Program-made: the position numbers and the translations under genes
The notes under the pieces: model-generated
Told to the model about the DNA's origin: nothing
Seen by the model: only the letters and a program-made list of their open reading frames with translations
The model's database searches: none
Assembly: GCA_963800325.1 (NCBI GenBank)
Contig: CAWDAQ010000010.1
Coordinates: 45,519-109,518 of the forward strand
DNA: 64,000 bases
Direction of reading: 5' to 3'
DNA from: CAWDAQ01 sp963800325
GTDB lineage: Bacteria; Actinomycetota; Actinomycetes; Actinomycetales; Dermatophilaceae
In this document: positions 59,697 through 64,000 of the stretch, in pieces
Position numbering within the stretch: position 1 is the stretch's first letter
How the letters are laid out: each line of letters opens with the position of its first letter

Positions 59697-60620
59697 TTAC
59701 CCCTGCTTCGCGAGGACGCGCAGCCTGCCCCATGGGAGGCCGAGGTTGACCCGATGGCGACCGCCGGAGGACTTGACATCTTTCTCCATGATGATGGCCA
59801 TGCGGGCGCCGCCGTTGTCGATGGCGTAGGCGCCGTAGGTCTGGAGGGCTTTGCCGATGATCTTGTCGGCTCGGGTGAGGCGGGGGAGGGTGTCGAGGTT
59901 GATGCGGGGGTCGAGTTGGAGGCGGGTGCCTTCGGGGATGCAGGGCTTGGCGTGGGCGAGGTTGGCGCCGTCGGTCTTGGTGGCGGGGTAGCGGTGGTGG
60001 GTCGGGCAGGCCATGTCGGTGGAGAAGACGAGGGCGTGGTTGATGTGTCCGGCGCTGATCTCGTGGGTGCGGACCAGCCCCGCGAGGCGGGAGACTCCGG
60101 CGCCGACGGAGCCGCCTTGGCGGCCGGAGCCGTCGAGGGGTTGGGCGGTCGACCAGGACGTGGTCGATCCGCGGTACTGCCAGTACTCGTAAACGGTGCG
60201 GGTGTGCCAGTCGATGACGACCATGGCGGCGTCGCTGCCTCGGGATGGCGTGGCTGAGCGGGGGAGGGGGGCTGCTCGGTCGGTGGGGCAGGTGCCCCAG
60301 GGCTTGGTGCAGGGGACCCGGCGCTTGGGGGTGGAGGCGAAGGCGTCGTAGACGGGGACGCCGTAGTCCTCGATGGCGGCGCTGTGGTCGCCCCGCTTGA
60401 GGAGCCGTACCAGGGCCTTGTTCTTGCGGTCCAGCTTCACCGTGGAGGGGATCGGCTGGTTGAACGGACTCGACGCCCCAAACGGGCGCCCCTGACCCAG
60501 ACTGCGTTGGCGCTCGTAGGTACTGAAACTGACACCGTGAAGTCCGACAACAGTCGTGAAGAACGCCGTAGCGGCGGCAACACCGCGAGTGGCCAACCGA
60601 CTGACCAGATCGTCGCTCAT
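59697..60620 (-). CDS. Secreted protein of unknown function, copy B
   Basis: A 307-residue protein from ATG 60620 with N-terminal hydrophobic segment 'GVAAATAFFTTVVGLHGVSFS'. From 'LGQGRPFGASSPFNQP' to 'GGARMAIIME' it is residue-for-residue the same as copy A. The signal region and the C-terminus ('KDVKSSGGRHRVNLGLPWGRLR') differ, although both end in a similar 'LPWG-LRVL' strand. The gene converges on wzx. A second copy so close, with foreign ends, suggests gene conversion or exchange of the core. The function is unknown. Confidence 0.8.
   Translation of the reverse strand: MSDDLVSRLATRGVAAATAFFTTVVGLHGVSFSTYERQRSLGQGRPFGASSPFNQPIPSTVKLDRKNKALVRLLKRGDHSAAIEDYGVPVYDAFASTPKRRVPCTKPWGTCPTDRAAPLPRSATPSRGSDAAMVVIDWHTRTVYEYWQYRGSTTSWSTAQPLDGSGRQGGSVGAGVSRLAGLVRTHEISAGHINHALVFSTDMACPTHHRYPATKTDGANLAHAKPCIPEGTRLQLDPRINLDTLPRLTRADKIIGKALQTYGAYAIDNGGARMAIIMEKDVKSSGGRHRVNLGLPWGRLRVLAKQG
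59784..60497. repeat. 714-bp repeat, copy B
   Basis: Matches 49634-50347 at a constant offset of 10,150 bp, in the same orientation. The match ends sharply at both sides inside the coding sequence: at codons for 'ME' on the C-terminal side and 'GQG' on the N-terminal side. Confidence 0.9.
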
Positions 60621-60776
60621 GAGCACGTCAGCCCCTCGTCGCCTGCGAGCCTACGTGGCGGCCGGTGGGCATCCTCGGCGGTCGCAAGATTCAATGCTAC
60701 GCGCGCGGGCGACATCCGGCGAAGGTGCCGATTTGCCCGTGGTAACTGTGAAGGAGATGAGCGACCGAGCAGTGGG

Positions 60777-61544
60777 TTACGGGCGCGCGTTCCCCACTAC
60801 CCTTCGTAGGGCGTGTCGCAGGCCCGGGGTCCTCGCCAGGAGTCGGTGGGCAGGGCGGTAGGCGCTGGACAGCTTGAGGGCGAAGGTGAAACTGGTGTCC
60901 AGCGGGTTGACGTCAATGCGCGGGATCGCCCAGCGGCCCGCTCTCTCGCTGACGGAGAAGGCTGCCTCGAAGCCGGAGCGCCGGACAGCCTCCCTACAAG
61001 CGCGATCATGTGCGCCGTAGGGATAGGCGAACGTTCGGGCTGGCACCCCGACCACGTGTTCGACCCGCTCAGCCGCCTCTGCGGTGTGAAGCGCGAGAGC
61101 TTCGGTCGGGACGGAGTCCAACGCAGTGTGGTCGTGGCCATGGACGCCGATGGCGAAACCCAGCCCAGCGAGCCGACGGACTTCCTCGGGGCCCATGAGG
61201 GGGTGGTGCGGGGCTTCGGCCATCCACGCGGATCGGCCACCGAGAAGCCCTGGACAGACATAGCACACCCCAGGAGCGCTGAACTCCTGCATGAGTGGCG
61301 CGGCCTTCTCGAGCACAGAACGGTAGCCGTCATCGAAAGTCAGCAGCACTGACCGAGTTGGAACATGGCCGCCTGAAAGCCAACCCACATATTCGTCCTC
61401 AGTGAGGAAGTGATAACCGCCGTCGCTCAGATGCCGCAACTGAGCGAGGAAGGACTTTGGCGTGACGTGCATGCCCACGGGGTCCATGTCAGGCGGGAGG
61501 TCGTCGACGCCGTGGTACATCAGCACCACAGGTGGACGCGTCAA
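60777..61544 (-). CDS. Polysaccharide deacetylase (CE4/NodB family)
   Basis: A 255-residue protein: 'PPVVLMYHGVDDLPPDMDPV', the NodB metal motif 'SVLLTFDDGYRSVLEKAAPLM', 'IGVHGHDHTALDSVP' (HxxxH-like metal site) and 'FAYPYGAHDRACREAVRRSGF'. It would remove acetyl groups from polymer sugars. There is no clear signal peptide with the chosen TTG start at 61544, which has AAGGAGG 9 nt upstream; a longer form up to 61694 is possible. It is divergent from the priming transferase. Gap 60621-60776 holds only the start region of the secreted protein gene. Confidence 0.85.
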   Translation of the reverse strand: MTRPPVVLMYHGVDDLPPDMDPVGMHVTPKSFLAQLRHLSDGGYHFLTEDEYVGWLSGGHVPTRSVLLTFDDGYRSVLEKAAPLMQEFSAPGVCYVCPGLLGGRSAWMAEAPHHPLMGPEEVRRLAGLGFAIGVHGHDHTALDSVPTEALALHTAEAAERVEHVVGVPARTFAYPYGAHDRACREAVRRSGFEAAFSVSERAGRWAIPRIDVNPLDTSFTFALKLSSAYRPAHRLLARTPGLRHALRRVVGNARP

Positions 61545-61843
61545 CCGGAGCACCTCCTTGTCACACGGCCGGGCCTGGCCCGAAGCCAAGAAGATTACCA
61601 CCATGGGTGGTTTGGGCCACGGATACTCTGAAATCGTGTCGACCAAATGTGGCGGCAGATCCAGCGACAACAGACATTTTGTTCTTGGAGTCATTTGAGC
61701 TTCTATATGTCAAATGTCCAGAATATCCCCCTTGCCTTGGCCAAGCGTCAAATAGATCATGTGCAAGGGCCTAGTCGGGCACTCGGTCACCCCGAGACCC
61801 GACAGGGGGTTTCGCCCAGTTCGCCGATGCGCGCCAACCGCGA
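61545..61843. promoter_or_regulatory. AT-richer divergent promoter region
   Basis: The gap between the deacetylase and the priming transferase has an AT-rich core near 61625-61765 (TTGAGCTTCTATATGTCAAATG and neighbours), unlike the rest of the window. It probably carries promoters for both divergent genes. No defined -35/-10 pair or operator stands out, and no gene is seen. Confidence 0.35.
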
Positions 61844-63415
61844 GTGACGGCCCTGGGGGCCATTGGCCCGCAGCGTGACCGCCCGACGTTTTCGAGACTC
61901 GACTCAGGGGTGCTGGTGAGTTCAGAGCGCTCGGCCTTGGTAGATGAAGAAGTTGCGCGGCCTACTACCGCGGCGGCGCGCGCTTCTCGGACTCCTCAAA
62001 AGCCTTTTGCCCGTGTTCGCATTTCCCTAGGGTCCTTGGGGTTGCTTGTCCGGTTCAGTCAGCGTCCACTGCTGCTTCTAGGGGACGGCTTCGTCTGCCT
62101 AGCGGCTGTCCTCTGGGGGGCGTGGTATGCGTCTGACTTCCGCTTTTCGTATCTGTCCTTTGCAGGGGCTTACATCTGCTGCCTCGCCGTGGCTGGACTC
62201 TATCGCTCCCGCTTGTCACTGGGCCTCCTTGACGACCTGCCGGTACTCGTCGGTCACTGGCTCATAGCCATCGGGCTGGGCGTGACGGCCCAGGTCGTTT
62301 TCGCCAAGGTCAGGTGGGGCGGGGCGTTGGTCGTCGATTGGGGTGCCTTTCGGGTTGCCGCATTGACATTGGGCGGCGTAGTGCTCGGGCGGGCAGCCTC
62401 GTACTGGTTGGTGCGCACCGCCCGCGCCAGAGGCGCGGCTTCGCACAGGACGCTCATCGTGGGAACCCAGCGGGCGGCCGACCAGATCGCAGGAGTACTG
62501 CGCGCTCATCGTGAGTACGGCCTGCTCCCCGTGGGTTTCTTGGACGGCAGTGACGAGGGCGACCCCGTTGCTGGCGCCCGGCGCCAAGCATTGCCTCTGC
62601 TCGGTTCTGTGGACCAGCTGCCTCGGGTGGCGGCTGACACTGGCGTGCGTGTCGTCGTCGTCGGCTCCTCCTCCCTGAGCGAGCTCGACTTGCTCGAGCA
62701 AGTGCGCTACTGGAACAGGCTGCAGTGCGACGTCTTCGTCGTTCCGCGCCTCATCGAGGCCCACGGGTTGGGACGGGACTGCGAGAGCATCTGGGGGATT
62801 CCCCTGGTTCGGCTGCGCCGGGCGAGCTACCGGACCCTTGAATGGCGCCTCAAGCGGGCGGTCGACGTCATCGCCTCTGTCTTCGCGCTTGCAGCCGCGG
62901 CCCCCGTGATGGTCGTGGTCGCCGCGCTGGTCCGCCTCGAAGGCGGTCGGGGAGTCCTGTTTCGACAAGAGCGGATCGGGGTTGGAGGAACTACCTTCGA
63001 GCTCCTCAAGTTCCGGTCACTTCGACCGGTCGACGAGGATGAGTCACGGACCACGTGGAAGGTCGCGGGCGACGACCGCGTAGGCCCGGTGGGCCGCTTC
63101 ATCCGTAAGACGTCGCTCGACGAGCTGCCTCAACTGCTGAATGTCGTACGTGGGGACATGAGCCTTGTGGGGCCCCGGCCGGAACGTCCCCATTTCGTGG
63201 AGCAGTTTTGCGCCACCAACCCTGGCTACGGCGCGCGTCACAGGGTTCCGGCTGGGCTGACCGGCTGGGCCCAGATCAACGGGCTGCGCGGGGACACCTC
63301 GATCGCCGACCGCGCCCACTTCGACAACTTCTACATCGAGAACTGGTCGCTCTGGCTCGACGTCAAGATCATGATCCGGACTGTGTCGGCCGTGCTGCGC
63401 GGTACCGGCGCCTGA
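61844..63415 (+). CDS. Polyprenyl glycosylphosphotransferase (WbaP/WcaJ-like)
   Basis: A 523-residue priming enzyme. An N-terminal region with four membrane helices ('RPLLLLGDGFVCLAAVLWGAW', 'AYICCLAVAGLYRS', 'VGHWLIAIGLGVTAQVVFA') is followed by a nucleotide-binding-like CoA-binding domain ('RTLIVGTQRAADQIAGVLRAH'). Another membrane segment and the catalytic domain follow: 'LEWRLKRAVDVIASVFALAAA', 'LFRQERIGVGGTTFELLKFRSL', 'KTSLDELPQLLNVVRGDMSLVGPRPE' and 'PAGLTGWAQINGLRG'. It loads the first sugar-phosphate onto undecaprenyl phosphate. The GTG at 61844 has no ribosome-binding site; a GTG near 61916 may be the real start. Confidence 0.92.
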   Translation: MTALGAIGPQRDRPTFSRLDSGVLVSSERSALVDEEVARPTTAAARASRTPQKPFARVRISLGSLGLLVRFSQRPLLLLGDGFVCLAAVLWGAWYASDFRFSYLSFAGAYICCLAVAGLYRSRLSLGLLDDLPVLVGHWLIAIGLGVTAQVVFAKVRWGGALVVDWGAFRVAALTLGGVVLGRAASYWLVRTARARGAASHRTLIVGTQRAADQIAGVLRAHREYGLLPVGFLDGSDEGDPVAGARRQALPLLGSVDQLPRVAADTGVRVVVVGSSSLSELDLLEQVRYWNRLQCDVFVVPRLIEAHGLGRDCESIWGIPLVRLRRASYRTLEWRLKRAVDVIASVFALAAAAPVMVVVAALVRLEGGRGVLFRQERIGVGGTTFELLKFRSLRPVDEDESRTTWKVAGDDRVGPVGRFIRKTSLDELPQLLNVVRGDMSLVGPRPERPHFVEQFCATNPGYGARHRVPAGLTGWAQINGLRGDTSIADRAHFDNFYIENWSLWLDVKIMIRTVSAVLRGTGA

Positions 63416-63445
63416 GCTCGGGGCAGTGACCTCGCCAGCCACCAG

Positions 63446-63510
63446 CCGTTGAGTGAGCGCCTGCTGTCGCCTCCGATCCTGACGGAGGACACCTACCGCT
63501 CACTCAGCGG
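63446..63510. repeat. Compound palindrome, family 2 (terminator-like)
   Basis: Outer arms CCGTTGAGTGAGCG (63446-63459) and CGCTCACTCAGCGG (63497-63510) pair over 14 bp with one G-T-type mismatch. An inner hairpin CCTCCG/CGGAGG (63470-63475, 63483-63488) sits in the loop. It follows the priming transferase and faces the end of a minus-strand gene. A lone arm, the exact complement of the first arm, lies at 63852-63865. The architecture equals family 1, the sequence does not. Confidence 0.7.
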
Positions 63511-63774
63511 GTGATGTGGACCCGCCTCGGGGGGTCGCCCCGCCGGCGACGCCGCAGCTCGGCGAGGACCGGGGGCCACGTGACAAGCCGGAGCCACACG
63601 GCGAGCCCGAGGGCGATGCCCACCGCCATCCGGACCCACGCGTGCTCGACGGCGGACACCACGACGACGACCACGCACACGACCGGGAGGACGAGACCGA
63701 GCGAGGGTCGTGCGGAGCGCGCCGGTGCTCGTCGGGGGCTGGTCCCACGGCGACGGGCCGTCCTCGTCGGTCAC
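63504..63774 (-). pseudogene. Small two-helix membrane protein gene with frameshift
   Basis: GTG 63774 opens 'VTDEDGPSPWDQPPTSTGAL', a usual N-terminus for short actinobacterial membrane proteins. The hydrophobic continuation 'LGLVLPVVCVVVVVVSAVEH' and 'MAVGIALGLAVWLRLVTWPP' lies in a neighbouring frame and ends at TGA 63504-63506. The 271-nt span is not a multiple of three, so one base has been lost or gained near 63700, or the read is wrong there. The function is unknown. Confidence 0.5.
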
Positions 63775-63851
63775 GCCGCCATGCTGCCAGCCCGGTCGGC
63801 CCCCGGTGACCGGGTCGAGTGAGCCCGAACTGGCTTCCGGGGGACAGTTGG

Positions 63852-63865
63852 CGCTCACTCAACGG
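63852..63865. repeat. Isolated arm of palindrome family 2
   Basis: CGCTCACTCAACGG is the exact reverse complement of the 5' arm at 63446-63459. Together the two lie in inverted orientation around the small frameshifted gene, 419 bp from edge to edge. The rest of 63775-64000 shows no gene I can support. Confidence 0.55.
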
Positions 63866-64000
63866 GAACGTCGGTGCGCCGGGGAGGGCGGGTCGTGGGG
63901 ACCGCGGCCGGTCACCCCGGCCATCGGGTCGTGGGGAGCCACGGGTGGTCACCGGGCCGCCGGGTCGGGGGGCACGGCCGGCCTCAGGGCTGAAGGCCCG

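Noticed and set aside
50000..64000. A further att copy that would make the exopolysaccharide locus part of a larger tRNA-Gln island
   Set aside because: I found no third copy of the 51-bp repeat in the window after 49352; one may exist beyond the window end.

Overview
The window is chromosomal DNA of a very GC-rich, Gram-positive actinobacterium. Gene content and order (sdhCAB, metG-tatD-rpfB-ksgA-ispE-ABC-F, bldC, protein O-mannosyltransferase) suggest the order Micrococcales, perhaps near Intrasporangiaceae; the family is inference. Many genes start on GTG or TTG. At least nine appear to be transcribed without a leader: a TANNNT -10 box sits 6 or 7 nt before the start codon.

Layout. 1-9136: tail of a methyltransferase, a NarL-type two-component pair with a divergent membrane protein, an alkylsulfatase-like hydrolase, a GAP-type exporter, and a collapsed sugar-catabolism locus (LacI and Gfo/Idh remnants plus a TIM-barrel isomerase). 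9133-19042: MFS pump, bldC, a CmtR-like metal sensor coupled to a CDF exporter, a DUF2252 protein, small lipoproteins and membrane proteins, and a ThDP enzyme. 19153-25203: a phosphoribosyltransferase-hydrolase fusion, a dead erythromycin-esterase gene and a large RecB-like nuclease/helicase. 25317-43222: core genes: O-mannosyltransferase, rsmI, succinate dehydrogenase, CPBP protease, metG, tatD, rpfB, ksgA, ispE, ABC-F, a MarR/methyltransferase pair, TetR, and tRNA-Gln.

43177-49352 is a 6.18 kb integrative element in the 3' half of the tRNA-Gln gene, bounded by perfect 51-bp repeats. It has a pSAM2-like rep-xis-int module and a run of tiny membrane-protein genes, two of them frameshifted. 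No transfer ATPase is visible. Paired GCTAAC boxes near both ends look like integrase arm sites.

49405-63415: after an IS481-type transposase scrap comes a Wzx/Wzy-type exopolysaccharide locus: glycosyltransferase, Wzz, a Wzy with a Wzz-like C-terminal module, a double glycosyltransferase, another glycosyltransferase, Wzx flippase, polysaccharide deacetylase and the priming polyprenyl-phosphate sugar transferase. The central six genes are bracketed by two copies of a gene for a secreted protein of unknown function. The copies share a 714-bp core that looks identical, in direct orientation, but have different ends. This looks like recent gene conversion or a recombination cassette.

Two families of compound palindromes (310-397 with 3163-3247; 63446-63510 with a lone arm at 63852) lie beside convergent gene ends. 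They have conserved arms or arm architecture around an inner hairpin, whose sequence differs between the two copies of the first family.
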